Shown: one piece after another, positions 12,704-23,716 of the stretch
How positions within the stretch are numbered: the stretch's first letter is position 1
How the letters are laid out: each line of letters starts with the position of its first letter
Source: Leishmania mexicana MHOM/GT/2001/U1103
Lineage: Eukaryota; Euglenozoa; Kinetoplastea; Trypanosomatida; Trypanosomatidae
Assembly (NCBI RefSeq): GCF_000234665.1
Contig: NC_018333.1
Span: forward strand, 1,050,339 to 1,114,338
Length of the DNA stretch: 64,000 nt
Direction of reading: 5' to 3'
The notes under the pieces: model-generated
Database searches by the model: none
Seen by the model: the letters and a program-made list of their open reading frames with translations, nothing else
What the model was told of the DNA's origin: nothing
Translations under genes and position numbers: made by a program

Positions 12704-13318
12704 TCACAGGTAGGGAATGTCGTGGTGAAAGCGAAGCGTCATGACTCCGGCTCGCATACTCAGCTGCTTCGTGGCGCGCAGCAGCTCCGTCTGCGTTGCC
12801 TCCACAATGTGCATCAGCTGCACCTCCAGCACGTGACAGCGGTCCTTGGCGAGGGCCTCGTCGGTGCTCATGGCCAGGAAGTGCTTAAGCACTGCTGCGA
12901 TGGCGATGAAGAGTGGTTCCGGCAGTACCAGCGCTAAGGCGGCGAGGTGCTCCTGTATGATGGAGAAAAACGTTCGACGTGCGTGTGTGGGGCACTCCTG
13001 TAGATCGCGGAGTGCACACCGCAAGTAGTGCAGATGAAGCAGCACGCGCACTTCAGGGTAACGGACGGCTAAGCGGTCGGTGCTGCTGCTTTCCTCGACC
13101 GATGGCGCCAGAGACACCAATGACGATGGCGTCGTGGGGGGCATCAGCACCGCATCCAAGACAACCTCGGCGGAACGGGCTATAGAGCTCTGGGCCGCGC
13201 TCAGGGCAATAAAAGAGAGCAAGGGACGATCATTCGGCCTAAAGTCCTTGACAGTGTTGATGGAGGGCGAGTGAAGTGGCGTCTCACCGGCGTTCGGGGA
13301 AGGAGAAAAGGTAGTCAT
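12704..13318 (-). CDS. Hypothetical protein, 204 aa
   Basis: I do not recognise this protein. Counting from the Met at 13318 it has 204 residues: a Ser/Pro-rich, probably disordered first 35 residues, a Ser/Thr/Pro-rich linker near 75-100, then a mainly helical Leu/Ala/His-rich C-terminal half with no clear membrane segment. The upstream in-frame extension to 13570 is Arg/Pro-rich and reads as untranslated leader. Codon third positions are GC-rich as in the neighbouring genes, which supports real coding. No catalytic motif seen. Confidence 0.7.
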   Translation of the reverse strand: MTTFSPSPNAGETPLHSPSINTVKDFRPNDRPLLSFIALSAAQSSIARSAEVVLDAVLMPPTTPSSLVSLAPSVEESSSTDRLAVRYPEVRVLLHLHYLRCALRDLQECPTHARRTFFSIIQEHLAALALVLPEPLFIAIAAVLKHFLAMSTDEALAKDRCHVLEVQLMHIVEATQTELLRATKQLSMRAGVMTLRFHHDIPYL

Positions 13319-13832
13319 CTGATGCGTTGGGTCCTGGTGCCAGAAAACAGGAAAGGAAAATAGATTGGGGAGCGGTGGAGGTGGGCGAGAGAAGGCATAA
13401 AGGCAAAGAAGTTCGCATAAATGTACAACGGCGTGGCTGAGCTTGACGGAGGGGAGGGGGCGGTTGACGCGGCATCGGCGGGTCTGCATCGCCTCCGCCC
13501 CACCCGCCCGCCCGCTCCTCCTCTGCTGCCACGTGCACCCATCACAAGGTGCCATGTCATTCGTAGGCACCCCTGCTCTGCGCCCATGTGTAGAGCTTCA
13601 AGCATTTTTTTTCCCATTCGACTTTCAGTGCGCTGACTGGCAACATGCACAGTGGCCGCTGAGCACGTGAAGCCGCGAAGGAGAAAGCAAGAGAGCGGGA
13701 GACAGTGTTCAAGACTGCCCGTCTGCTTCCTTTTCCCATTACTGCTGCTGCTGCCGGTGTCTGTGTGCGTGTGTTGTATCTACTCGAGTGTCCTTCGACT
13801 CCTCTGCCACTATCTTCTCTTTCAGGTGTACT
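13319..13832. other. Intergenic spacer
   Basis: Short spacer between the TPR gene and the 204-aa unknown. It includes a G-rich block near 13445-13465 and a T-run near 13603. No gene seen. Confidence 0.5.
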
Positions 13833-16376
13833 CTAGTCTGCGCCGAGGTCTTCCAGGAGGCGCCAAGCCGGGTGCTCAGTCTGAAACGCGTGGAGCGCTT
13901 CACCGCTCAGCCCGCACGCGATCAGATCCAATTTGAGAGCCTGTTTGAGGTCCTCGGTGGCCTGCGGCACCTGATGCAGCTGCAGCCGTGATGTGCCGCG
14001 GCTGTAGTAGCTGTTGGCTGTAGATGGCGCCTCTGGTGCTAGTCGGATGGCCCGCGTGAAGTCGTCGACAGCGGCGTTGTACTTGCCGCACTTTTCAAAG
14101 CTGATTCCGCGGTTGTACAGCGCATGGGCGTTGACCGGGTCGGTGGCAAGTACCTCGGTGTAGTCTCGGATCGCATCCTCAAAGAGGCTCAAGCGTGCAA
14201 AGCAGTAGGCGCGGTTGTTGAGCACCTTCGTCTGCACGCCTGGATGCTCGCACAGCACCTTTGTGTAGTCCTCGATAGCCGCCTCATACCGGCCCAGCTT
14301 TCGAAAGGCAAATGCGCGGTTGGTATATGCCGTGTGACTATGCGGAGCAAGCTTGATGGAGGCGCTGTAGTCGGCAATCGCCAGCTCCAGCTCGCCCATG
14401 TTGCGATAGGTGTAGCCGCGATTGTGCAACCAGGCAGGATTGCGCTGGTCGAGCCGGATCGCTTCCGTGAAATCCGCCAAGGCCTTGTCGTACTGCTGCA
14501 GCTGATCGTACACGAGGCCGCGGGCGTTGAGCGCGAAGGCCAGCTTGGGGTTCAGCCGCAGCGCACTGTTGAAGTCCTCGACAGCCGCTTCCAGCCTCCC
14601 CAGCTTTGCCAGCGCTGCTCCGCGGTTGTGGTATGCGTTTGCGTTGTCGCTGACGATCTGCAGCGCAGCTGCGTAGCCTGCCACCGCCTCCTCGTAGCGG
14701 CCAAGCTTACTAAAGCAGTAGGCTCTGTTGTAGTGCGACTTGAAGTGCTTCGGGTCCAACGAGATGGCAGTTGTGTAGTCGGCGATGGCGGCCGCGTAGG
14801 CACCCTGCTTTCGCTGCGTAAATCCGCGGTTGTGGAAGAAGTCGGGGTGGCGGTCGTCGAGCTCGATGGCGCGGGTGAAGGCCTGCAATGCGCGCGCAGG
14901 GCTACCCTTGTGATCGTAGCTGATGCCGAGGTTGTAGTGCGTAAACGGGTTGCGTGGGTCAAGATCCAAGGCGGCAGTATAGTCTTCGATGGCACGCGTG
15001 TAGTTCTTCAGCCTATCTTCGCAGAAGGCCCGGTTGAATAGTGCCTTGAAGTGCGTCGGCGAAAGCTCCAGCGCCTTTGTGTACATGTGGACCGCTGCCT
15101 CCAGCTCGCCGCGCCGGCGGTGTTCTAACCCGCGCTGGTAAAAGTAATGCTCATTGAGGAGAGGCTGCCCAGCCGTTGCCGTGCGGGTGGCGGCGCGGCT
15201 GCCCTCACTCTGCTGCCAAGTCTCCGCCTCCAGCATGTCGTCCGGCAGCCACTCCCCGCCCTCGCTGTTGTTGGAGCTCAGTATACACGTTGGGTCCACC
15301 GCGGCGAGCATGCCGTGCTCGTTCTCGGAGTTCTCGTGGCGGGAGCTGCAGGAGGCGGCGATCTCGTGCGTTCGAATCGCGCTCGCTTCCTCGACCATCT
15401 CGTCCACTTTCATAACGCTGCCATCCAGCAACGATTCGGTGCTGGAAGAGACGCTTGTCAAGTTATCGTGGCTGTGGTCTGAGAAGCCTTGCGAATTTCG
15501 GCGGCCGAGAATCGCGGTGAGAGTCGTCGCGCCGGCGCCCACAGCAGGCATCGTGCACGCTGACAAGGACACCGCCGCCACAGCGCTGTCCGAGGCCTCG
15601 CTCGCGGACGTACGCCGACCACTGCCCGCCATGGCGCCGCGTGTGGAGACCTGTGAGCATGGGGTTGAGTGCTCTGGCGCGACAGGTCCGTCAGTGAGCT
15701 GCCCCTTTTCTGATGCAGGTGTTGACATCTGCTGGCGCAGCGGCGAGATTGCGTTGGAGGGCGGCCGGACGGCAATGCTGCCGAGCGGGAGAGGGCCCAG
15801 TCTTGGCCGCAACGACGCCGACCGCATACGTCGTGGTTGTTGCTGTTCCGAACAGTGGCGACGCTCTCGGTACCGGCGAAGGTTCTCCTTCTCTCTTCCC
15901 ACCTCATCCAGCTGCAGGGCAGCTTCGTAGTCAGCAATGGCGTTGAAAAAATCGTCGAGTCGCGCGTGACACGCGGCCCGCTCGTAGTGGGCCCGCCGAT
16001 GACCTGGCTTACGTTGCAGCACCTCCGTAAAATCGGCCACGGCATCCTTTACTTGTGATAGTCGAGCGCGGCAGACACCGCGGTAGAAGAGAGCCTCTGT
16101 AAGCCTGTCAGCTGCCGCACCTGCGTTGATGCCGTGTGCCGTAGGATCAGTTTCCTGGAGCCAGTCATCCAAGTCCGCGCAAGCCGACGCGTAGTCATGT
16201 AGCTGAACATACGCCTTGGCTCGAAGTAGTCGAGTGAGGCGCGTCTCGGACCCTCGCTTGAGCAGATCGGTGTAGCGTGCGACAACGTCTACCGGTGGCA
16301 AACACGGGTTGTAGTGAGAGATGGAGACGCGGGATGAGGTGGTGGCGCCCGTCAAGGACGACGTGCTCGTGTGCAT
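13833..16376 (-). CDS. Tetratricopeptide-repeat array protein
   Basis: An 847-residue protein from the Met at 16376; upstream in-frame residues are Cys/Phe-rich leader. There are two TPR blocks. A short N-terminal one (about 25-170) has units such as ALFYRGVCRARL and AHYERAACHARL. A C-terminal solenoid of about ten consecutive 34-residue units runs from about 420 to 835, each with the YNRGxxxxxLGxYxxAIxDYTxAIxLDP pattern. Between them lies a Ser/Thr/Glu-rich disordered linker of about 230 residues. TPR solenoids scaffold protein complexes; the partner cannot be told. The C-terminal array resembles the long TPR arrays of ciliary/flagellar proteins, which is a guess only. Confidence 0.92.
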   Translation of the reverse strand: MHTSTSSLTGATTSSRVSISHYNPCLPPVDVVARYTDLLKRGSETRLTRLLRAKAYVQLHDYASACADLDDWLQETDPTAHGINAGAAADRLTEALFYRGVCRARLSQVKDAVADFTEVLQRKPGHRRAHYERAACHARLDDFFNAIADYEAALQLDEVGREKENLRRYRERRHCSEQQQPRRMRSASLRPRLGPLPLGSIAVRPPSNAISPLRQQMSTPASEKGQLTDGPVAPEHSTPCSQVSTRGAMAGSGRRTSASEASDSAVAAVSLSACTMPAVGAGATTLTAILGRRNSQGFSDHSHDNLTSVSSSTESLLDGSVMKVDEMVEEASAIRTHEIAASCSSRHENSENEHGMLAAVDPTCILSSNNSEGGEWLPDDMLEAETWQQSEGSRAATRTATAGQPLLNEHYFYQRGLEHRRRGELEAAVHMYTKALELSPTHFKALFNRAFCEDRLKNYTRAIEDYTAALDLDPRNPFTHYNLGISYDHKGSPARALQAFTRAIELDDRHPDFFHNRGFTQRKQGAYAAAIADYTTAISLDPKHFKSHYNRAYCFSKLGRYEEAVAGYAAALQIVSDNANAYHNRGAALAKLGRLEAAVEDFNSALRLNPKLAFALNARGLVYDQLQQYDKALADFTEAIRLDQRNPAWLHNRGYTYRNMGELELAIADYSASIKLAPHSHTAYTNRAFAFRKLGRYEAAIEDYTKVLCEHPGVQTKVLNNRAYCFARLSLFEDAIRDYTEVLATDPVNAHALYNRGISFEKCGKYNAAVDDFTRAIRLAPEAPSTANSYYSRGTSRLQLHQVPQATEDLKQALKLDLIACGLSGEALHAFQTEHPAWRLLEDLGAD

Positions 16377-17715
16377 CCCGATCCCGTGGTGGCCAGCATC
16401 AAGGGGGGAATGAAAGCAAAGGCGAGAGACACGAAGGCGCACGGAAGAAGAGCAGGCAAAGATGGACGGGCGACAGAAGAAGCGGAAATACGCAAAAGAC
16501 AACCCCCCACACACACATATACGAGCGCGCTACAGATGGAGCTGCTGGCGGCTGCACATAACAGACCGCAAGCCCCACCCTCGCTTCCCTTCCTCACAGA
16601 AACAGTTCCGCCTTGAAAAAAAAAGAAGGAGTGCGCAAGACTGAGCAAGAGAGCCACCGCAGGCAAGAGGGCCAATATGGAAGTGCCCGGTGGCGGTGGG
16701 CGGCGAGCTGTGCGAATGGACAGGGGAGAGACGCCGAGGCACGAGAGAAGGAGGTGCCCACCTCTCGCTGGTTACAAATCGGAAGCAGCTCACAAAACCA
16801 AAGCAGGGGAAGGGAAGGAAGAGAGAGGGTGTCGACGGTGATGGTGACTGAAGTGCCACACAAACGTGTGCCACCGCTTCAAGTAGGCAAAAAAAGGCAG
16901 CACGGAGGCACAGAAACCGAGAAGTGCGCAGAGATGGATGCAAGGATGTCTCACTCCCTTCTGAAGGATGTGGCGTTGACCCGAGGGGTGCGAAAACAAG
17001 ATACCTTTCCTCTCTGCCTCCTCTCGGCGCGTGTGTGCGTGCGGGAGGAGGGGTGCGGGAGAGGGAGTGCTCCTGACCGGCAAGGGCGCACCTCGTTTGT
17101 GTGCCCCGCGACAAGCTGTCGAGGAACTGGAAGAGTTGAGGGGCGAGGAGAGGGGTATGCGGCTGGGCAACGATACGCGCAGATGTGATGGCCCCTTTGT
17201 CTTTGGTTTTCGTGGTTGCGCGGCGCTTCGTATGTGGCTTATGTGGGTGATGGCCAAAAGAAGGTGTCGATGTGCACGCACATCATCATAGCGCCCGTGT
17301 ACGCACGCGCACGCGAAGGTACAGTAGATGCGGAAAGCTGGAGAATGATGAAAGAAAATGAAAGGGAGGAGGTCCATGGCGAGAAGACAAGAGCGTGCAT
17401 GCGCAAGAGCAGAGAAGGGAAGAAACCGGTGTAGCGAAGCGGCCAGAAGGTAATACAGTGCGCACTTGCCCATCGACCCCGTCAGCCGCCGACGTCACAG
17501 CTCATGGTGTGCAGATGCAGACAGAGAAAGAAGGTGCCGCCATGATGCCTGTGTGACATCATGCGAGAAGGAGATGCAGTACAGGGTAGTCGTTTGTTTC
17601 TTTCAGATTTCGTCCCGGCTGTCCACACATACCATCACCGAAAAACCGGAAGCTGCTCTTCGAGCAAAGGTGGGCCCGCGCCGATAGATACCGCGGGTAT
17701 TCGTTACCCACTCCC
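16377..17715. other. Intergenic spacer
   Basis: Between the Sm-like gene and the TPR gene. Purine-rich + strand DNA at 16610-16660 and 16800-16830 gives pyrimidine tracts in the RNA. ORFs here have no protein-like composition. Confidence 0.5.
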
Positions 17716-18102
17716 TCACCGCGTCGACGGGGCGGCGTTTGCGAGCTGCACCATGCGCGAGCTGTTCGCCTCCCGTCCTCCAATGTGGTCAATCACCGAT
17801 TTATCGGTAGTAATACCGCTATCGTATCCAACGGAGACGACAGAGCTGCCGCGCACAAAGAGAACGTCAGCGTAGCACTCACGGGTTGTTTCATGCACCC
17901 CGTCGCGACTGCGGCGGCGCTTGAGAATGCGCTGACGCTCCACATCGGTGAGGATGAGATTGCCGCAGCTGCTTAGCGAAACGAGGCGGCCGGTCAGGAC
18001 GCTCGCGTCATCCAGTGTCACCTTCACCCGGCTACCGACGTACATGACGAGGCTCCTTTTCTCGACGGCCACCGCCGCACTCGACGCGGCGGCTGTAGTC
18101 AT
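17716..18102 (-). CDS. Sm/LSm-domain protein, SmB-like
   Basis: A 128-residue protein from the Met at 18102; the in-frame upstream region is low-complexity leader. Sm1 motif at about 22-57 (RVKVTLDDASVLTGRL, then GNLILTD) and Sm2 motif at about 79-92 (VLFVRGSSVVSVG). The charged insertion between them (KRRRSRDG, 61-68) and the NLILTD...LFVRG pattern resemble SmB more than other Sm proteins, so it may be part of the heptameric ring on spliceosomal snRNAs. Unlike metazoan SmB there is no long Pro/Gly-rich tail, only about 35 residues. An LSm protein is the alternative. Confidence 0.8.
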   Translation of the reverse strand: MTTAAASSAAVAVEKRSLVMYVGSRVKVTLDDASVLTGRLVSLSSCGNLILTDVERQRILKRRRSRDGVHETTRECYADVLFVRGSSVVSVGYDSGITTDKSVIDHIGGREANSSRMVQLANAAPSTR

Positions 18103-19709
18103 CGTGTTTATTATTTCTCCCCTTTCTTGCGTGTGTTGGTGTGTGGGGTCTCTTGTGGCGCCAAAGGAAGGCAGTGATGGGCCTTCGATGGGCTCTGGAT
18201 GTGTTGTTTCCTTTGACCGCACAAACACGGTAGTGATAGAGCTCCCAGCAACCTTGACGCAAGCTGCGGGAAGGGTAGGGGGAGGACCTGAGCCGAAAGA
18301 GAGGGTGCCGTCTGAGAGTGACCCGTGCATACCACACGCACACAAGGGCACAAAAGGAGGGTAAGAGCGCAGCATTGGAAGGAAAGAAAGAAGATTGCAT
18401 GACGGGCCAGGAAACAGAAAATCCCATCTGGTGGTGGCGCCAAGAGAAAGGGAGGGAGGGAGGGAGGGGGGTGCGCGCGACACATAGGCACTCGGCCTTT
18501 ATGTGGGTACCTGCCGCCTCTCTTTGTGAGCTCGCTCGGCCGGCACTCAGAGAAGGGACATGCACTGCGCATGCGTGTACAAAAAGCGCGCCGGCGGTGC
18601 AGTGGAGTGGGCACGTTGCCTTTCCGTGTTTTTTTTTGGTTTGTCTCTCCGCCCTTTTTTTCTATTTGGCCGCATCTTAAAAAAACATGTTGGACGTGCT
18701 TGTTGTTGTCGTACGTTGCGTTCGGGCGCACTCACCCCCCCCCCTCCACTCCCCACTCCCCCGCACAAATCGGCGCGGTGGGGTGGAGCAGTAGACGATC
18801 GTAGCAGAGAAACAAGGAGCGACAGCGAAGGAAGCGACACGGGTGCAGAGGAAACAGGAAAATTGCGCATACATACAAATGAACAGGGGTGGGAGGGGGC
18901 GACGGAGAGAGAGAGAAAGGCGGCAACACAGATACCGGGCAAGCGAGCCGTTGTTTTGCCTGTCCCGCTCCGCATTGGCGGTTGCTGCGTCCTCTCTTTC
19001 ATCATCGCCCATGCACAGAACACGATCAGAGAGCCTGTGACAGAGAGGGAGGAGATTGATATGTGCATGTATATGTGTATATGTATGAGTATGTGAGTAT
19101 GTGTATGCATGTATGTGTGTGCATGCAGGTTTATGTGTGTCTGTACGTCTATGCTGCAAGAAGCATGCGCCGCGGAGATACAAGCGAGGAAAGCAGGAGC
19201 GGCCCCACACGCGCACACGCAAGAGAAAAGAAAGGACGGCAGCTGAGCGGAACAGAAAGGGGGGGAAGTGCGGGAGTGTGCATCCACGAATCATCTCCTC
19301 GATGCACGGATCAAGGGGAGAGGGAAGACCGCCCGTTGCGTGAGCCGCCAACGCTACTGAAAATGGTGTCACGAGAGGGGTGGGGGTGGGGAAGGTTATG
19401 CAGCCACCAGCGAGGAACCTCTTGGCCGTCTGAAGAAGAGGGTAGGGGGCAGAGGGCGATGGGATTCGTCTTCTTCCGCCTCTGTGACGTGTCCTTTCTG
19501 CTTGCATTTACTTACCGCTGCCGTGGCGGGGATGGAAGAAAGGGAGGGGGAGGCTTACACGAGAGAAGCAAGAGCCGAACACACACACACACGCACAGAC
19601 ACACGCACAGACACGATCTCGTCAGCGGCAGCGGACGACTCGTTTTGCCGCCACCGCCGTCAGTGTAAAAGCACTAAGAGACAACAGAAAAAGGCGGCAA
19701 GCGCCGTTG
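18103..19709. other. Intergenic spacer
   Basis: Between KRR1 and the Sm-like gene. Notable pieces: a C-run near 18733-18745, a TG/TA-rich stretch at 19059-19135, and (CA)n near 19580-19612. No gene seen. Confidence 0.5.
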
Positions 19710-20675
19710 TCACTTTTGGATCTTGGAAGCCGTCGTATCCTTCTTGCTGCTACTGCCCTTGTTCTTGTTGGTGCGCGCGGAGGCCGGCGGGGATGCCGAT
19801 GCAGCACTTTGCAGCTCTAACTCGTCCTTGTGGCGGCGCTGACGCGGGGCGAGGAAGGCCTGGCCACTTTCCATCGCGATATCCTCCAGACGCCGTGGTG
19901 GGGCCGGTGGGAAGATGGTCTTCTCTTTGCCGGCCTGCTTCCGTTTCGATTCCTTCATCCTCTCCTTCTTCATCTTGCGCACGGCCTTCTGTTTCTCCTT
20001 GTTCGGCTGCGTCTTCTTGTAGACGGGAATGAAACGCGACCAGTCCTCGTGCTTCATGTCCTCGCGCTTGGCCAGCTCGCGCTTGATTAGCAGCTGCTTC
20101 AGGCCGTAGATGGGGTGAATGTTATTCATGCAGTCCTCGACGATGCTCCGGACCATCTGCGTCCCCTTCACGGGGCCCATCACCGCAACCGTTTTACCCT
20201 GCACGAGGACGTAGCATCCGGTTAGAATTTCTAGTGCTTTGAGGGTCTGCGCCTTGGGCCCAATCAAGCGATCGCGTCGCTTCACAAATCGCCGCACGCT
20301 GCCGCCCTTGACGGAGATGTTGATAATATCGCACGTGATGTCGGCCTGAAAGATCTTCTGCGCCTGGGCAAGAGGAACGTTACGGGCGAGCAGCTTGATG
20401 AAGTCGCGGGCGTCGATGATCGCGTACGGATCCCAAGTGCGGCGGGTCGTCGCCACCGTCATGCTGCCCTCCAGCAGGTCGAGCTTGCCGACGAGCTGAT
20501 GCTGCCCGAGCAACTCCTCCACTGCAGGCCAGATGCTCTTGATATAGGTCTCCAAGTAGGACGGGAAGAGTGTGGCAAACGTTGTCTCATCCACGCAGCA
20601 CGCGCCCCCCGGAACGTCCTCCTGCGTCAGCTCCGGCACAAAGAACTTGGAGTTGCTGTTTGTTGTGGCGGCCAT
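19710..20675 (-). CDS. KRR1: KRR1 small-subunit processome component
   Basis: A 321-residue KH-domain protein matching Krr1/Rrp20, a nucleolar factor needed for early 40S ribosome biogenesis. The family core spans about 75-215, with the TRRTWDPYAI motif, a KH-type segment including RRDRLIGPKAQTLKAL, and the C-terminal HPIYGLKQLLIKREL stretch. The tail is Lys/Arg-rich (230-321), as in yeast and human orthologues, and acts as a basic RNA-binding and nucleolar-targeting region. The start at 20675 is the only Met before the conserved core and follows a good splice-acceptor candidate. Confidence 0.95.
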   Translation of the reverse strand: MAATTNSNSKFFVPELTQEDVPGGACCVDETTFATLFPSYLETYIKSIWPAVEELLGQHQLVGKLDLLEGSMTVATTRRTWDPYAIIDARDFIKLLARNVPLAQAQKIFQADITCDIINISVKGGSVRRFVKRRDRLIGPKAQTLKALEILTGCYVLVQGKTVAVMGPVKGTQMVRSIVEDCMNNIHPIYGLKQLLIKRELAKREDMKHEDWSRFIPVYKKTQPNKEKQKAVRKMKKERMKESKRKQAGKEKTIFPPAPPRRLEDIAMESGQAFLAPRQRRHKDELELQSAASASPPASARTNKNKGSSSKKDTTASKIQK

Positions 20676-21870
20676 GATGAGGCGAGAGTGGTAGATGGCC
20701 TTCGAAAAGAAGAAAGGGAGGGGGAGAGAGAAAGAAGGCGGCTACCCCGGTGGGGTGAGTTGGGAGACGTGGGCGAGCTCGTGAAGCACGTCCGCTCTTC
20801 ACGCACGCGAGCGGCAGCTGATGTCTGTGAACAAGGAAGTTGACACACAAAAAAAGGGGAGGAAGGCAAGATGGGAGAGCGTGCGCGGAGGTGTGGGTTT
20901 TCGCTTGTAACGTCAATACACGCGCACACGCGAGTGTGTGTGTGTGTGTGCGTGGGAACGGTTGCAGAGGAGGTAGCGCGTTGTACGCTGTATATATATA
21001 TATACACACACACGTAAGCAGATGCGGTGATCGTGTGAGAGCACGTTATCGAATCACAATGTCGGAGAGGGAGAGAGGAGAGGCAGATGAGCATCGGGAT
21101 GGGCAGCAACGCGGATGACAGCGAGTGGAGAAAGGGAAGAGAGAGGCAGGAGAGGGATAAGTGAAAGGTACCCCGCCTCACTCCTCTCCACATCGTCGTT
21201 GTACATGACCTCTGCAGGCGACCATCACAGAAGTTAGCGAGTTTGTGAGACTGTCGCGAGGGCGGCCTTGACCCGAGTGCCCCACCCCTAGCCAATACTC
21301 TTTGTTGTGTGTCATGGGGGGAAGAAGCAGGGCTTCGCTTCGCTACAGAGACGTGCCCTTCCCCCGGCAAGGACAACGCTACCACAGACACACAAGAGAA
21401 TAGAACGACTCGCACACACGCTGTCGCGCTCCGCCCCTCCCGTTTCCCCACTTACGCAAGTGTGACAGCAAGACGACTTCTGCGATGGTCTCTCCCTCGC
21501 CCCTCCGGTTTCGTTCATGAAACAGAGAGAGAAAGAGAGAGAACGTCAACCGGCGACACCCATCATGTAGCAGGACGGCGACGGTGGATTAGGTAGTCAC
21601 AAGTATGCGCCTCCGGGGTCGGGGTAGAAGAGAAGAAGGGTGTGTTGTGTACAAGCATGCAGACGCGCATATTCACACCGGGAAATTCATAGGATGACTA
21701 ACACGTTTGAACAGCATTACTAGGTAAGGCCTAGCCCTCCCCCCTCCCGAGATGGCGACATAGAGCCTCCATATGTGCAACTGGCAGCGGCGACGTTCGG
21801 GGTAGGGGAAGGGGGAGTTCTGTGCGTTCTCCTCTGCTCGCGCGTGTTTGCTCCACTCGGTTGAGCCTGT
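20676..21870. other. Intergenic spacer upstream of KRR1
   Basis: Holds the KRR1 acceptor candidate, a (TG)n run at 20934-20951 and a 14-base TA tract at 20991-21004 followed by (CA)n. The rest is purine-rich or mixed and contains no gene that I can support. Confidence 0.5.
20700..20738 (-). promoter_or_regulatory. Predicted spliced-leader acceptor for KRR1
   Basis: On the minus strand a C/T-rich tract (20705-20738, interrupted once or twice by G) runs into CGAAG, placing an AG at 20701-20700, 24 bases before the KRR1 ATG. No other AG with so strong a tract lies nearer. Confidence 0.5.
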
Positions 21871-22158
21871 TCACTCAAACTCCCACCCGCCCCCCTCCGT
21901 CGCCTTTAAAATGCGGGCAGGGACGATCACCTCATTCTCAGCCGACTCGACTACCTGATCATCATCTAAGGGGACGGCGAAGTCGCCGACCGGTGGGGCC
22001 ACGTGCACCGAGTTGAAGGGACGCTGCAGCAAACCGGCCAAGGTCTTGCGCACATCGCCGTAGCGGCCGCCCTTTGGACAGGCGACAAACACCACCGTAT
22101 TTTTGCTCTCGCACCGCACAGAGCAGGCAAAGTCCTGAAACAGCTTTGTCTGATCCAT
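21871..22158 (-). CDS. Small hypothetical protein, 95 aa
   Basis: Counting from the Met at 22158 (MDQTKLFQDF), 95 residues; further upstream the frame runs through a translated TA/CA repeat, so a longer start is unlikely. Composition is balanced and codons are GC3-rich. Pattern: an initial beta/charged stretch, a helix-like VRKTLAGLLQRP segment, then an acidic PLDDDQVVE loop and a C-terminal strand-like EVIVPARILKA. This order loosely recalls a ubiquitin-like fold such as elongin B, but that is only inference. No metal or catalytic motif. Confidence 0.65.
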   Translation of the reverse strand: MDQTKLFQDFACSVRCESKNTVVFVACPKGGRYGDVRKTLAGLLQRPFNSVHVAPPVGDFAVPLDDDQVVESAENEVIVPARILKATEGGGWEFE

Positions 22159-23716
22159 CCTTCTTTGTCGGGTGTGCGTGTGCGTGGAGTATGTGAAAAG
22201 AAGCAGAGCAACACTCTCGCGCACGTGTGCACGGAGGCGTCCGTCGTTCTGCGTGTATATATATATATATATGTATATGTGTGTCTGTGTGTTTATTTGT
22301 GGTATTGACACTGCACGCTTGTGTCTCTCCGACGATGGCTGTCCGTCACGACGGAGTCTAGTTCACTCGCGACTAAGAACGCCGTGGTGACCACATGCAC
22401 ACACGAGTAGGAAAGGTAAGTGAGAAGCAACGCAGCTTCCATGGAGACGCAGCGAGAGACACCGAGAGAGTCAAGGGAGGTTGCGACGCATTCACGCCAG
22501 TGGAGTGCGTAAAGGAAGGAGGCGGAACTGTTTCCTCGGCATCAAGCGATGGGGGATAAGAGAGGAGAGGGGAGGGAGAAGCAGCAGAGCGCCATCGCCA
22601 AGCCGTCCCTTTCTCCTCAGTCTCGGTACAGCTGCGGACGCTGGGTACGCTTCCTTTTTCATGCACGTCAGGCATAACGGCTCTGGAGTACACACACACG
22701 CACACACACTCAGTGCACTCGCCCTCTTTTTTTCCAGTGTGACCATCCGTGCACTCATCCCTACAAACGGCTTTTCTTTTCTCCGTCGGTGACGTTGTGC
22801 AACCCAGGTCGCTGGCAAACATGGGCGTGAAGATTGCACACACAGACACACGCAAACAACCTCACCCTCAGGCAGACGCACAGACTCGTCACGCCGGTGA
22901 ATGCGCCGGAAACGACTTGCTCATCGTAGCCTCACACAAATCCAGAAAGTCCCCTTTCCACCTCCCTCCTACGAAAGAAGAAAAGCAGAACGGGAGGAAC
23001 ATGCGAAGTGCTCTCCTCAAACACCCACACGAGGGGACAGAGGGTCACAGCGCCATACTCGAGGAGCGCACCCCTACCATCGCGGTCACCGTTATTGCTG
23101 TCACAACGACCAGCACTACCCACGGCGACACCACAGCATCCACATGGTTCGCATGCACAACTGCCGAACTGTTTGCACGGATGCAGAGCTGGTTTGTGAC
23201 GACGAAAAAAGAAAAAGGCATGGCCACACCGACAAGGAAGAGAAACGGCAGATGCGTGACAATGAGGATAGCGGCAGCCGTGGTGGTGGGGGAGTGGCAG
23301 CCCACGTGCTCCCCAATCAGCAGAAAAAAATACGAAGCAGGAAAAGGGGCCAGAGGGGGGGGGGCCGGCACGTCCAAGCAACTAAGAGAACGAGCCTGCG
23401 GCCTGATGAGAGAGGCGGAGGGCGTGGGGCAAACAAACAGGACGGGGTGGGGGGGGGGTGAAAGGGTAAGACACAGGCCAGGGAGACGTGGAAGGGAGGA
23501 GAGGGAGAGAGATTTGGTGATATCACACACACCCACACGAAAGAAAGAAGAAACATACGTGCGCCCGCATGTGCTCTGCGCAGAGCACGAACATGACGCG
23601 CGCGCACGCGGCCCCTTTTGTCTTCTTCTGCAGATCCCCTGTCTCTCCTCCCCCAGGCGATCCCAACCCAAGCACACGTGCAAAACACAAAAGAGGCCGA
23701 ACTGAGACGCTGAGCG
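22159..23716. other. Intergenic spacer
   Basis: Between the CNNM-like gene and the 95-aa gene. It includes a 17-base TA tract at 22256-22272, (CA)n near 22690-22710, G runs near 23355-23363 and 23449-23458, and the palindrome at 23571-23588 listed separately. No gene seen. Confidence 0.5.
23571..23588. repeat. Perfect 18-bp palindrome in 3' UTR
   Basis: GTGCTCTGCGCAGAGCAC reads identically on both strands. It lies about 130 bases after the stop codon of the CNNM-like gene, so within its likely 3' UTR. Confidence 0.85.
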
